Under the pieces are notes generated by a model. That model was not told the origin of the DNA and did not search any database. It saw nothing but the letters and a program-made list of their open reading frames with translations. Made by a program: the position numbers and the translations under genes. From Caulobacter sp. 602-2 (GTDB lineage Bacteria; Pseudomonadota; Alphaproteobacteria; Caulobacterales; Caulobacteraceae), in NCBI RefSeq assembly GCF_011043625.1, contig NZ_JAAKGT010000013.1, positions 1 through 64,000 of the forward strand: 64,000 nt of DNA. Direction: 5' to 3'. Numbering within the stretch: position 1 is the first letter of the stretch; each line of letters begins with the position of its first letter. This document shows, one piece after another, positions 25,544 to 34,309 of this stretch.

Positions 25544-26008
25544 TTAGTTCACCCGGCGCGAGGCGCCCGGCAGGTGCAGCGAGAACTCGGGGATGTGCGC
25601 GTCGAACGCCTCGCCGGCCTCGGTCACCATCTGGTAGCGGCCGACCATCGTGCCCGAAGGGGTGGGCAGCGGGCAGTTGGAGACGTAGCGGAACGCCTCG
25701 CGCGGCTTCAGCTCCGGCTGCTCGCCGACCACGCCCGAGCCCTCGACCTCGTTGCTGCGGTTCATCGCATCGGTGACCTTCCACCAGCGCGCGACCAGAT
25801 GCACGGTCTCGACGCCGTGGTTCTCGATTTCGACGGTGTAGGCCCACAGGTAGAGACCCTGCTCGGGCGAGGATTCCTCGGGCAGATAGCAGGGCGCGAC
25901 CCGCACGACGATGTCGCGCGTGCGGGCCTCGTAGATCCCGGTGTCGGGGCCGCGGCGCCGACGGATCCGCTTCAGCGGCGGGCTGGACTCACGCCTGGTC
26001 GAGCGCAC
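25544..26008 (-). CDS. apaG: ApaG domain protein
   Basis: This 154-residue protein carries the ApaG/DUF525 beta-sandwich: VRVAPCYLPEESSPEQG, YTVEIENHGVETVHLVARWW and the GxVG-like GSGVVGEQPELKPREAFRYVS are family signatures. ApaG is linked to cobalt/magnesium resistance but its biochemical role is unsettled. The start overlaps the end of metZ by 20 bases, so the two are co-transcribed. The first 22 residues (basic, MRSTRRESSPPLKRIRRRRG) precede the domain and may include a later start. Confidence 0.88.
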   Translation of the reverse strand: MRSTRRESSPPLKRIRRRRGPDTGIYEARTRDIVVRVAPCYLPEESSPEQGLYLWAYTVEIENHGVETVHLVARWWKVTDAMNRSNEVEGSGVVGEQPELKPREAFRYVSNCPLPTPSGTMVGRYQMVTEAGEAFDAHIPEFSLHLPGASRRVN

Positions 26009-27209
26009 GGGTCACGTCTCGCGTCAGGTCGGGCAGGCTTTCGAGGCCGACGGACAGGCGCACGCCGCCCTCGGTGACGCCCAGCAGCGGGCGCATTTCC
26101 TCGGGCACCGAGCGGTGCGTGGTGGTCGGCGGGTGCGTGGCCATCGACTTGGCGTCGCCCAGGTTGTTGGAGATGTCGACGATCTCCAGCGCGTTCAGGA
26201 ACTTGAAGGCCGCCTCGCGCGAGCCGAGGTCCAGTGCGATCACGGTGCCGCCGCCGGTCATCTGCTTCTTGGCCACCTCGTAGCCGGGGTGGTCGGTGCG
26301 GAACGGGTAGAGGACCTTGGTCACCTTCTTGTGGCCGGCCATGACGTCGGCCAGCGCCGCGGCGGTGTCGGTCTGGCGGCGAACGCGCAGGTCCAGCGTC
26401 TCCAGGCCCTTGAGCATCACCCAGGCGTTGAACGGCGACAGCGACGGGCCGGTGTGGCGCATGCTGTCGCGATAGAATTCCTCGTTGATCGCCTCGGTGG
26501 TCAGGATGGCCCCGCCCAGCACGCGGCCCTGGCCGTCGATGTGCTTGGTGGCCGAATAGACGACGACGTCGGCGCCCAGCTCCAGCGGCTGCTGGAAGAT
26601 CGGGGTGGCGAACACGTTGTCGACGATGACCTTGGCGCCGACGGCGTGGGCCAGCTTCGACACCGCGGCGATGTCGGTGATCTCCAGAACCGGGTTCGAG
26701 GGCGTCTCGATCAGCACGGCCTTGGTGTTGGACTTGATCGCCGCTTCCCAGGCCGAAAGGTCGGTGGCGTCGACGAAGGTGGTCTCGACGCCGAAACGCG
26801 GCAGCCACTCGGCGATCAGCCAGCGGCACGAGCCGAACAGGGCGTTGCCGGCAACCACGTGGTCGCCCGCGCGCACCAAGCCCATCAGCGCCGAGTGGAC
26901 GGCGGCCATGCCGGTGGCCGTGGCGCGGCACACCTCGGCGCCTTCCAGCAGGGCCAGGCGGTCCTCGAACATCTTCACGGTCGGATTGTTGAAGCGCGAA
27001 TAGACGAAGCCCGGGTCCTCGCCCGAGAAGCGGCGGTCGGCGCCCTCGGCGCTGTCGTAGGTGAAGCCCTGGGTCAGGTAGAGCGCCTCGGCGGTCTCCA
27101 TGAACGGCGAACGGGCCAGCCCTCCGCGGATCAGCTTGGTGGCGACGTCCCAGTTCTTCGGATCTTCGGACACGGCTTCCTCGACGCAGCAGTCACAATT
27201 TGGCGGCAT
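25989..27209 (-). CDS. metZ: O-succinylhomoserine sulfhydrylase
   Basis: MetZ makes homocysteine from O-succinylhomoserine and sulfide in methionine synthesis. The 406-residue PLP enzyme has SRFNNPTVKMFEDRLALLEG, the conserved YSATKHIDGQGR with the cofactor lysine, and the C-terminal GVTEGGVRLSVGLES. A TTG nine codons upstream could also start translation; the ATG at 27209 is preferred. I looked upstream for a SAM-II riboswitch and saw none. apaG follows with an overlap. Confidence 0.93.
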   Translation of the reverse strand: MPPNCDCCVEEAVSEDPKNWDVATKLIRGGLARSPFMETAEALYLTQGFTYDSAEGADRRFSGEDPGFVYSRFNNPTVKMFEDRLALLEGAEVCRATATGMAAVHSALMGLVRAGDHVVAGNALFGSCRWLIAEWLPRFGVETTFVDATDLSAWEAAIKSNTKAVLIETPSNPVLEITDIAAVSKLAHAVGAKVIVDNVFATPIFQQPLELGADVVVYSATKHIDGQGRVLGGAILTTEAINEEFYRDSMRHTGPSLSPFNAWVMLKGLETLDLRVRRQTDTAAALADVMAGHKKVTKVLYPFRTDHPGYEVAKKQMTGGGTVIALDLGSREAAFKFLNALEIVDISNNLGDAKSMATHPPTTTHRSVPEEMRPLLGVTEGGVRLSVGLESLPDLTRDVTRALDQA

Positions 27210-27331
27210 AAGGGGTTTGGCGGCCCGCAGGGTCAAGCGCCCAGGGTCTTATTTCAACATCAGAATGCCTGGAGGCGAGCCGCGCGCGCTCAGCCTTGCC
27301 TTACGCGCGAGGTTTAGAGAGTGTGCCGCCG

Positions 27332-28360
27332 ATGACCGACGCCCACGCCGCAGGGATTCTGCCCTGCCAGACCATCGAGTCCCTGATCGCCCAGGAGGCG
27401 ATCACCTCGCAGACCCCGTTCGACCGCGACCAGGTCCAGCCCGCCAGCCTCGACCTGCGCCTGGGCGTGCGCTGCTGGCGCGTGCGGGCCTCGTTCCTGC
27501 CGGGCGTCGCCCGCCGCGTGCCCGACCGCCTCAAGGACGTGGCCATGCACGAGCTGGACCTGTCGAAGGGCGCGGTGCTGGAGAAGGGCTGCGTCTACAT
27601 CGCCGAGATCCAGGAGCGCCTGGCGCTGCCGGCCAATGTGGCCGCGCGCGGCAACCCGAAGAGCTCCACCGGCCGGGTCGACGTGTTCGTCCGCCTGCTC
27701 AGCGACCACTCCAAGGCCTTCGACGACATCGAGGCCGGCTATGAGGGCCCCCTCTATATCGAGATCGCGCCGCAGACCTTCTCGGTGCTGGTCCGCGCCG
27801 GCACGCGCCTGAACCAGCTGCGCCTCAAGCGCGGCGACCCGGTCAAGCTGGCCATCCGCAGCGTCGGCGTCGACCTGACGCCGGGCGACACGGGCATCGT
27901 CGGCTTCCGCGGCCGCCGCCACGCCGGCGTCGTCGACCTCGACCACGAGGACGGCCACGACCCGCGCGACTTCTGGGAGCCGCTGGAGACCCGCCATGGC
28001 GAGCTGCTGCTCGATCCGGGCGAGTTCTACATCCTGGCCTCCAAGGACGACGTCGAGATCCCGGTCATGGAAGCGGCCGAGATGACCCCGATCGATCCGT
28101 CGGTCGGCGAGTTCCGCGTCCACTACGCCGGCTTCTTCGACCCGGGCTTCGGCACCGAGGAGGCCGGCGCCGTCGGCTCCAAGGGCGTGCTCGAGGTGCG
28201 CAGCCACGAGACGCCGTTCCTGCTGGAGGACGGCCAGACGGTGGCGCGCCTGGTCTACGAGCCCCTGACCGAGCGGCCCGCGCGCCTCTACGGCGAGGGC
28301 GGTTCGCACTACCAGCGCCAGGGCCTGAAGCTTTCGAAGCACTTCAAGGCGTGGCGTTAG
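27332..28360 (+). CDS. dcd: dCTP deaminase, long double-domain form
   Basis: This 342-residue protein is about twice the length of E. coli Dcd. The first half contains VQPASLDLRLG and the trimer-type NPKSSTGRVDVFVRLLSDH loop of dCTP deaminase/dUTPase. The second half repeats the fold, with GEFYILASKDDVEIP and AGFFDPGFG. It supplies dUTP for thymidylate synthesis. The ATG at 27332 is chosen because the frame upstream (from 27296) is unconserved. Confidence 0.9.
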   Translation: MTDAHAAGILPCQTIESLIAQEAITSQTPFDRDQVQPASLDLRLGVRCWRVRASFLPGVARRVPDRLKDVAMHELDLSKGAVLEKGCVYIAEIQERLALPANVAARGNPKSSTGRVDVFVRLLSDHSKAFDDIEAGYEGPLYIEIAPQTFSVLVRAGTRLNQLRLKRGDPVKLAIRSVGVDLTPGDTGIVGFRGRRHAGVVDLDHEDGHDPRDFWEPLETRHGELLLDPGEFYILASKDDVEIPVMEAAEMTPIDPSVGEFRVHYAGFFDPGFGTEEAGAVGSKGVLEVRSHETPFLLEDGQTVARLVYEPLTERPARLYGEGGSHYQRQGLKLSKHFKAWR

Positions 28361-28436
28361 GCCGCGGCGCGTCGCGCTCGCCTGGTTAACCCGCTCTCGC
28401 CTAGCGTGGTCCCCGTGTTTTAGTCGGGGACGGCGT

Positions 28437-29312
28437 ATGGTTCTGGCTTGGATCAGGGGCGCGGCGGCGGCCGTCGTGGCGCTGGCCGCGCTGTCGGGCG
28501 CGGCCCATGCGGCGCCGGCCATGTGGGAGGTCAGCGACGGCGACTCCCGCATCTATCTGTTCGGCTCGATGCACGTGCTGTCGCCGGATGTGCGCTGGCG
28601 CACCCCGGCCTTCGACCGCGCCTACGCCCGCGCCGACAAGCTGTGGTTCGAGACCCGCGTCGACGCCGATCCGGTGGCCGTGAAGGCCCTGGTCGACCGT
28701 TACGGCGTCGACCTCGACCGTTCCCTGACCGAGAAGCTGCCGCCGCGCACCGTGGCCAGCCTGCGCGCGGCGCTCGACAGCCGCGGCGCCAGCCTCGACC
28801 GCGTCGACCGCCTGCGGCCCTGGGCGGCGGCGATGATGCTGTCGGTGCTGCCGATGACCCAGGCGGGCGGCTCGGTGGAGGCCGGAGCTGACGCGGCCGT
28901 CACCCGCCAGGCCGTGCGCGCCGAAAAGCCGGTGCTGGCCTTCGAGAGCTTCGAGCAGCAGTTGCGCCTGTTCGCCGACCTGCCCGAGACCGTCGAGGTG
29001 CAGTACCTCGACGACGTCGCCGCCGAGCAGGTCGCGCCGCCGCGCCGGGGCGTCGATCTGCAGCAGGCCTGGCTGAAGGGCGATGTCGACCGCCTGGGCG
29101 CGATCCTGGTCGAGGGCATGCGCCGCGACCGGCCAGAGCTCTACGAAGCCCTGCTCAAGCGCCGCAACCTGGCCTGGGCCGAAGTCCTGGATCGCGAGAT
29201 GGCCGGCGCCGGCGTCGAGCTGGTCACGGTCGGGGCCCTGCACATGGCAGGACCCGACGGCCTGCCGGCCCTGATGAAGGCGCGCGGCTATCGCTTGCGG
29301 CGGGTGCAGTAA
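28437..29312 (+). CDS. TraB/GumN-family protein, copy 1
   Basis: This 291-residue protein has a signal peptide (about residues 1-24, ending AHAAPA) and the TraB/GumN motifs SRIYLFGSMHVLSP at the N-terminus and LVTVGALHMAGPDGL at the C-terminus, which form the putative active centre of this metalloprotease-like family. It is probably periplasmic. A paralogue of 296 residues lies 3.4 kb downstream. Function in bacteria is poorly known. Confidence 0.82.
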   Translation: MVLAWIRGAAAAVVALAALSGAAHAAPAMWEVSDGDSRIYLFGSMHVLSPDVRWRTPAFDRAYARADKLWFETRVDADPVAVKALVDRYGVDLDRSLTEKLPPRTVASLRAALDSRGASLDRVDRLRPWAAAMMLSVLPMTQAGGSVEAGADAAVTRQAVRAEKPVLAFESFEQQLRLFADLPETVEVQYLDDVAAEQVAPPRRGVDLQQAWLKGDVDRLGAILVEGMRRDRPELYEALLKRRNLAWAEVLDREMAGAGVELVTVGALHMAGPDGLPALMKARGYRLRRVQ

Positions 29313-29339
29313 CCGCGCGAAGCGGTGCATGGTCGGCCC

Positions 29340-30224
29340 ATGACCGCGCCCGACCCCTACTGGCTTGCCGACTTCATGCGCGTCGAGCGCCTGGACGCCG
29401 GCTTCGTCGAGATCTTTCGCCGCCTGCACCGTCCCCTGGCTAAGCGGATCGGGGCGGCGGCGCGCGCCCATGGCCGGCCGGGCTTCGTCGCCGGCCTGTC
29501 GGGACCGCAAGGGTCGGGCAAGTCGACCCTGATGGCGGCGGTCGCCCGGCTGCTGGAGGGCGAGGGCCTGAAGGTCGCCGTCCTGTCGCTGGACGATCTC
29601 TATCTGACCCGTGCCGAGCGCCAGGTCCTGGCGCGGGAGGTCCATCCGCTGCTGGTCACGCGCGGGCCGCCGGGCACGCACGACGTGGATCTCGGCCTTT
29701 CGGTGCTCGATGGACTGGCCGGGCAGGGGGCGATCGCCCTGCCGCGCTTCGACAAGGCCGCCGACGACCGCGCCCCACGCCAGGACTGGCCGGTGTTCGA
29801 CGGGCCGGCCGACGTGGTGCTGCTGGAGGGCTGGTGCCTGGGCGCGCGCCCGCAGGGGGCCGCGGCGCTGGTCGCGCCGGTCAACGCCCTGGAGCGCGAC
29901 GAGGACCCGGACGGCGCCTGGCGCGGCTTTATCGACGCCGCCCTGGCCGGATCGTACTGCGATCTGTTCTCGCGGATCGACTGGCTGGCGGTGCTGACCG
30001 CCCCCGACTTCGCCGCCGTGCGGCTCTGGCGTCGCGAGCAGGAGGCCAAGCTCCAGGCGAAGCTGGCGGCGTGCGGGGCGCGGGGCGGGCTGGATCCGGC
30101 GGCTCTCGAACGCTTCCTGGACCACTACGAACGGCTGACGGCATGGTGCGCCCAGGACCTTCCTGGACGGGCCGACCTGCACGTGGCGCTGGATGCGGCG
30201 CGGCGACCGCTTACGCCGTCCTGA
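29340..30224 (+). CDS. P-loop kinase, likely D-glycerate 3-kinase
   Basis: This 294-residue protein has a clear Walker A loop GLSGPQGSGKST, the acidic VLSLDDLYLTRAER typical of the plant-type glycerate kinase/uridine kinase-like family, and VVLLEGWCLGARPQ. It would phosphorylate glycerate to 3-phosphoglycerate in photorespiration-like salvage; the substrate assignment comes from family resemblance. A five-residue longer start at 29325 is possible. It follows the first GumN-like gene by 27 bp. Confidence 0.78.
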   Translation: MTAPDPYWLADFMRVERLDAGFVEIFRRLHRPLAKRIGAAARAHGRPGFVAGLSGPQGSGKSTLMAAVARLLEGEGLKVAVLSLDDLYLTRAERQVLAREVHPLLVTRGPPGTHDVDLGLSVLDGLAGQGAIALPRFDKAADDRAPRQDWPVFDGPADVVLLEGWCLGARPQGAAALVAPVNALERDEDPDGAWRGFIDAALAGSYCDLFSRIDWLAVLTAPDFAAVRLWRREQEAKLQAKLAACGARGGLDPAALERFLDHYERLTAWCAQDLPGRADLHVALDAARRPLTPS

Positions 30225-30393
30225 GTCGCGCAAAGCGCAAGTCGATGAACATGTTCAAGCTGTCGCGCGGCATGGCGTCGCACTACATATGGTGTCGGCT
30301 ACGTTAACCGTCACCAAGTGCTAGTGTCGGGTTGTTGCGATTACACGCAGATTCGATTTTCGATCCGCGCCGCGTCGACGGGAGCCCCGCGTC

Positions 30394-30660
30394 ATGAACC
30401 GCCTCTTCTCCGGCCCGTTCTCGACCCACAGCCAGCGCGTGGCCGCCTGGGAGCGCGCCGAGCGTATCCCCGGCTGCGACAAGGCCGTGTGGCGCTGCGA
30501 CGCCGACGGGCGGGTGATCCGCTGGGACGACTACGGCGACCGCTTCTCGCAGTACGGCTGGCTGATCCATGCCGATCCCAAGGCCCACTGGCTGGCCAAG
30601 GCCCTGGGCGTGGCCGCCCCGGCGCCGCTGCACTGGCGCAGCGGGCGCATCGCCGCCTAA
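30394..30660 (+). CDS. Small hypothetical protein
   Basis: This 88-residue soluble protein is rich in Trp (six) and has no signal peptide, membrane segment or recognised motif. A central stretch, VWRCDADGRVIRWDDYGDRFSQYGW, is compact and polar. The start has GGGAGCC upstream. It lies alone between the kinase and the XRE-regulated operon. Confidence 0.6.
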   Translation: MNRLFSGPFSTHSQRVAAWERAERIPGCDKAVWRCDADGRVIRWDDYGDRFSQYGWLIHADPKAHWLAKALGVAAPAPLHWRSGRIAA

Positions 30661-30682
30661 ACGCGAATTTTGTCCAGGGTCC

Positions 30683-30729
30683 TTGACACGGCTCTGCGCT
30701 TTGATGTCAATGTTCCTTGTCATTTTGAC
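30683..30729 (+). promoter_or_regulatory. Promoter/operator of the XRE-membrane operon
   Basis: TTGACA (30683-30688) and TGTCAA (30705-30710) are exact inverted repeats 16 bp apart. They are followed by TTGTCA (30717-30722) and TTGAC (30725-30729). The first hexamer can serve as the -35 element. Repeated TGTCA/TTGAC half-sites right before the operon suggest autoregulation by the XRE protein encoded within it. Confidence 0.55.
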
Positions 30730-30742
30730 GGGGGAACTTGGC

Positions 30743-31195
30743 ATGTCGGGGCAAAGACTGGCGCGGCGACGGCTTGTGGCCGCGGTGGTTTATTCGTTTG
30801 GCGCGGCCTTGGTGCTCGGCGTCGCGGCCTCCCTGATCGGCGAGCTGGGTAAGCGAAAGCCCGAGTTCGCCGTCTTTTCGCTGGTCGCCATCGCGTTCTC
30901 GGTCCTCGCGGTCATGGCCCTGGTGCTGTGGCTCTGCGCGCGCTGGTGGCGGGCCGCCGACGAGGCCGCCCGGGAAGCCCATAAGTGGTCCTGGTACTGG
31001 GGCGGCTCGACGGGCCTGGCCCTGGCCGCCGTGCCCTACATCCTGCTGCACGCCATGCCCGGAGCCACCGAGGCCGTGTTGCCGGTCGGCATGACCACCA
31101 CCGAGGCGGTGCTGTTCGGCATGGCCTTGCTCGGCGGCTTCCAGCTGGTCGGTTACGGCCTGTTCTGGATCGGCTGGTGGCTGAAGCGGCGCTAG
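30743..31195 (+). CDS. Hypothetical membrane protein 1 of the XRE operon
   Basis: This 150-residue protein has four predicted membrane segments (about residues 10-30, 43-63, 90-110 and 125-145). The ATG is preceded by GGGGGA at the right spacing, whereas the frame upstream to 30569 has no hydrophobic or conserved content. No family is recognised. It opens a tight operon with a second membrane protein, an XRE regulator and a third membrane protein. Confidence 0.7.
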   Translation: MSGQRLARRRLVAAVVYSFGAALVLGVAASLIGELGKRKPEFAVFSLVAIAFSVLAVMALVLWLCARWWRAADEAAREAHKWSWYWGGSTGLALAAVPYILLHAMPGATEAVLPVGMTTTEAVLFGMALLGGFQLVGYGLFWIGWWLKRR

Positions 31196-31208
31196 GGGAG
31201 GGAACGCC

Positions 31209-31802
31209 ATGAACGCCTTTCTCAAGAACACCCGCCCGGCGCCGGCCAAGGTCGCCATTCTGGTCCTCGTCGGCGTGGTCGGCGTCGGCGGCTCGATGGC
31301 GATGCTGCTGCTCGGGCGCGGCCAGTGGCCCACCTATGTCGGCGCCGTCGCCATGGCCTTCGCGGCCGCGGCCTTCGCCTCCACCGCCCGCCGGCTCTAT
31401 GGCGGCGAGCCGGTGCGTCCGGCGATGCGCGGCTTCCTGATCGGCTTCCTGGGCGCGATGACCGCCTATGTCGTCCTGCTGCTCGGGGCGGTCCAGCTCT
31501 ACATGGCGGGGCTGACGCAGGGCGCGCTCGGCTACGCCGCAGCCCTGGCCCCGGTGATCGCCCTGGTCGCCGCCTTCGCCAGCCTCGGCCTCTACGTCTT
31601 GCGCGAGACCGACGAACTGTTGCGGCGGATCACGGTCGAGAGCCTGCTGTGGGCCCTTGGCGCGACCCTGTCGCTGGCCACAGCCTGGGGCGTGCTGGAG
31701 GCCTTCGGCAAGGCGCCGCACCTGCAGCTGTGGGTGGTCGCGCCGGTCTTCGCCGTGGTGTTCGGCCTCGCCCAGGGCCTGGTGTCCTGGCGCTACCGCT
31801 GA
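31209..31802 (+). CDS. Hypothetical membrane protein 2 of the XRE operon
   Basis: This 197-residue protein has about six membrane segments. A recurring core EPVRPAMRGFLIGFLGAMTAYV and LRETDELLRRITVESLLWALG resembles the third membrane protein downstream (VRSDELMRRTMAETAAVSYG), with the shared pattern DEL-x-RR-x-x-x-E-x. This shows the two are paralogous. It lies 13 bp after protein 1 and 7 bp before the regulator. Function unknown. Confidence 0.75.
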   Translation: MNAFLKNTRPAPAKVAILVLVGVVGVGGSMAMLLLGRGQWPTYVGAVAMAFAAAAFASTARRLYGGEPVRPAMRGFLIGFLGAMTAYVVLLLGAVQLYMAGLTQGALGYAAALAPVIALVAAFASLGLYVLRETDELLRRITVESLLWALGATLSLATAWGVLEAFGKAPHLQLWVVAPVFAVVFGLAQGLVSWRYR

Positions 31803-31809
31803 GGCCGCG

Positions 31810-32004
31810 ATGAAGAACCGCCTCAAGGTGCTGCGCGCCGAACGCGACTGGAGCCAGGCCGACCTGGCCCAGAGGCTCGACGTCTCGCGCCAGACCATCA
31901 ACGCGCTGGAGACGGGCAAGTACGATCCCAGCCTGCCGCTGGCCTTCAAGATCGCCCGCCTGTTCGGCCAGCCCATCGAAGCCATTTTCCAGGACGAGGA
32001 CTGA
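31810..32004 (+). CDS. Small XRE-family transcriptional regulator
   Basis: This 64-residue protein is a bare helix-turn-helix domain: WSQADLAQRLDVSRQTINALETGKYDPSLPLAFKIARLF is a textbook HTH_3. It is of the small YozG-like type often found beside membrane proteins of unknown function. It is encoded within the operon of three membrane proteins (7 bp after one, 1 bp before the next) and probably binds the TGTCAA/TTGACA repeats upstream of the first gene. Confidence 0.9.
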   Translation: MKNRLKVLRAERDWSQADLAQRLDVSRQTINALETGKYDPSLPLAFKIARLFGQPIEAIFQDED

Positions 32005-32005
32005 C

Positions 32006-32680
32006 ATGACCGTCGCTTCGGAAAGCCAGAAACTTTCGCCCCGCACCCGTCGCGCCCTGATCATGCTGGCCGTCGGCGCGCCGGCGGGTTTCATCGCTGG
32101 TCGCGTCCTGATCTGGCTCAAGCGCCAGGGCTACTGGCAGGGCCTGGAGCTGTCGGGCGGCGACGTCGTCTCGCTGGGACTGGCCGCCTTCCTGGTCACC
32201 GTGGGCCTGGCGACCATGATCGTCAGCCTCAGCCGCAAGGCGCTGGGCCGCCAGATCAACGGCGACGACCAGACCAGGGCCGCCACCCCGGCCCAGGCCA
32301 GCTTCTATGCGGGGCAGGGCGGGGTGCTGGTGCTGGCCGGCGTGATGCTGGCCGCGCCGCCCCTGGCCGGCGCGCTGTTCGTGCCGCTGTCGCCGCTGCT
32401 GGCCTCGGCGGTCATGACCGGCCTGATCACCGTCTTCCTGGTCCAGACCGTCGGCAACATCACGCTGTGGGTGCGCAGCGACGAGCTGATGCGCCGGACC
32501 ATGGCCGAGACCGCCGCGGTCTCCTACGGCCTGCTGCAGGGGCTGCTGTTCCTGTGGGCGGCCGGCGAGAAGCTCGCCCTGTTGCCGCCGCTCACCCTGT
32601 GGGACGCCGTCAACGTCAACATGATCGGCTACCTGCTGATCTCGATGATCATCGCCTGGCGGCGAGGCTTCGTCGACTAG
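32006..32680 (+). CDS. Hypothetical membrane protein 3 of the XRE operon
   Basis: This 224-residue protein has about six membrane segments. NITLWVRSDELMRRTMAETAAVSYGLLQG matches the corresponding region of membrane protein 2, so they share ancestry. It starts one base after the XRE gene's stop. The ion or molecule involved, if any, cannot be inferred. The operon ends here, followed 51 bp later by the second GumN-like gene. Confidence 0.75.
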   Translation: MTVASESQKLSPRTRRALIMLAVGAPAGFIAGRVLIWLKRQGYWQGLELSGGDVVSLGLAAFLVTVGLATMIVSLSRKALGRQINGDDQTRAATPAQASFYAGQGGVLVLAGVMLAAPPLAGALFVPLSPLLASAVMTGLITVFLVQTVGNITLWVRSDELMRRTMAETAAVSYGLLQGLLFLWAAGEKLALLPPLTLWDAVNVNMIGYLLISMIIAWRRGFVD

Positions 32681-32731
32681 CCCCCGGTTTCCACCACCGT
32701 TCCCGAACCGATTTCACTCAAGAGGATCCGT

Positions 32732-33622
32732 ATGCTGCGTTCGTCCGTCAAAGCCGCCCGTCGCCTCGTCGTGGGCCTGGTTTCCGTCCTCGCCCTGGGC
32801 GCGGCCACGCCGTCCCTGGCCGATCCGGCCCTGTGGAAGATCAAGGACCACGACTCCACCATCTATCTCTTCGGCACCGTCCACGTGCTGCGTCCCGAGA
32901 CCCAGTGGCGTTCGGCCAAGCTGGACGGCGCCCTGAAGTCGACCGACGAACTGGTGCTGGAAGTGGTCGGCGCCGACGACATGGCGGTGATGCAGCCGCT
33001 GATCATGAAGTACGGCATCGACCAGTCCACGCCGCTGTCCAAGAAGCTGTCCCCGGCCGACTGGGAGAAGACCAGGGCCTACGGCCAGGAGATGGGCATG
33101 CCGGCCGCGGCGCTCGAGGCCTTCCGTCCGTGGATGGCCGCCATCACCCTGGCCATGGCTCCGATGGTCAAGGCCGGCTTCGACCCCAAGAAGGGCGTCG
33201 AGCAGGTGCTGACCGCCGAGGTCAAGGCCGGCGGCAAGGGCCTGGGCTCGCTGGAGACCGCCGAGCAGCAGATCCGCTTCTTCGCCGACCTGCCGGCCGC
33301 CGACGAGGTGTCGCTGCTGCAGTCGACGCTGGAAGAGGTCGATGAAGGTCCCGCCAAGCTCGACGCCCTGGTCAAGGCCTGGGCCGAGGGCGACCTGACG
33401 ACCCTGGAAAGCCAGTTCGTCACCGAGATGCGGACCAAGTACCAGCCGCTCTACCACACCCTGATCGTCGGCCGGAACACGGCCTGGGCCGACCAGCTGA
33501 AGACCAAGCTCGACGGCAAGGGCGTCAGCTTCGTCGCCGTCGGCGCTGGCCACCTCGTCGGTCCCGACAGCGTCCAGGCGCTGCTGGCCAAGCGCGGGAT
33601 CAAGGTCGAGCGCGTCCAGTAG
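32732..33622 (+). CDS. TraB/GumN-family protein, copy 2
   Basis: This 296-residue exported protein has a signal peptide (about residues 1-30, ending TPSLADP). It contains the two family motifs STIYLFGTVHVLRPE and FVAVGAGHLVGPDSV. Similar length and order of motifs show it is a paralogue of the protein at 28437-29312. An AGAGGA site precedes the ATG. Its partner and substrate are unknown. Confidence 0.82.
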   Translation: MLRSSVKAARRLVVGLVSVLALGAATPSLADPALWKIKDHDSTIYLFGTVHVLRPETQWRSAKLDGALKSTDELVLEVVGADDMAVMQPLIMKYGIDQSTPLSKKLSPADWEKTRAYGQEMGMPAAALEAFRPWMAAITLAMAPMVKAGFDPKKGVEQVLTAEVKAGGKGLGSLETAEQQIRFFADLPAADEVSLLQSTLEEVDEGPAKLDALVKAWAEGDLTTLESQFVTEMRTKYQPLYHTLIVGRNTAWADQLKTKLDGKGVSFVAVGAGHLVGPDSVQALLAKRGIKVERVQ

Positions 33623-33629
33623 GACGCGT

Positions 33630-34223
33630 TCAGCCCTCCGCGGTCCGCAGGTAGATCGATCGCTTCGGCGTGCTCATCACGCGCCGAAGCATCGGCTCGA
33701 ACGCCTCCAGCGGCATCGTCTCATAGGCCGGATCGAAGGCCGGCTGGTCGTACTGGTGGCAGAACTTGGCCGTACGCTCGAAGTGCGGATGGCCCCGGAA
33801 GGCCTCGCGCATGTCGCGGTCGAGCCCCAGGTGATGAAAGAAGTAGTAGCCCTGGAAGATCGCGTGGTTGGCCACCATCCAGTGGTTGGCCTCCGACACG
33901 AAGGGCTGGACGATGGCGGCGGCGATGTCGGCGTGGTTGCGCGGGCCCAGGATGTCGCCGATGTCGTGGAGCAGGGCGCAGACGACGTACTCTTCGTCCT
34001 CGCCGGCCAGGTGGGCCCGGGTGGCGGTCTGCAGGCTGTGCTCCAGCCGGTCCACCGCGAAACCCCCGCAATCGCCCTGCAGCAGCTGCAGGTGCTTGAT
34101 CAGCCGGTCGGGCAGCTCGCGCCCGTACTCGCCGGCCGCCTGGGCGATGATGCCCCAGTCCTCGGCCGTGCCCTCGGTCATGGCGTGGAAGCGCGCGCGG
34201 GGGTGATCCTCGCCGTCGGCCAT
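33630..34223 (-). CDS. HD-domain protein, PhnZ/MIOX-like
   Basis: This 197-residue protein has LEHSLQTATRAH and the HD motif CALLHDIGDIL, followed by NHADIAAAIVQPFVSEANHWMVANH, the pattern of metals bound in the HD superfamily. The overall layout resembles mixed-valent di-iron oxygenases of the PhnZ/myo-inositol oxygenase group more than nucleotide phosphohydrolases. No phosphonate or inositol gene is adjacent, so the substrate is open. It is convergent with the second GumN gene. Confidence 0.72.
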   Translation of the reverse strand: MADGEDHPRARFHAMTEGTAEDWGIIAQAAGEYGRELPDRLIKHLQLLQGDCGGFAVDRLEHSLQTATRAHLAGEDEEYVVCALLHDIGDILGPRNHADIAAAIVQPFVSEANHWMVANHAIFQGYYFFHHLGLDRDMREAFRGHPHFERTAKFCHQYDQPAFDPAYETMPLEAFEPMLRRVMSTPKRSIYLRTAEG

Positions 34224-34309
34224 CGCGTTCTCCTCCCGAACGTCTGTTTGACGGCCAGCGTGCGCCGCGCGCGGGCGGGCGTCAACGTTTCGAGATGAGG
34301 CGAGGAGAT

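Noticed and set aside
27237..27331. Looked for a SAM-II riboswitch upstream of metZ.
   Set aside because: The short region lacks the conserved core and pseudoknot elements; the dcd promoter also lies here.
28376..28395. Half CtrA site (GGTTAACCC) before the first GumN-like gene.
   Set aside because: There is no second TTAA half at the required spacing.
30246..30308. Tiny frame of 20 codons before the small Trp-rich gene.
   Set aside because: No ribosome-binding site, no amino-acid bias, and no regulatory structure after it.
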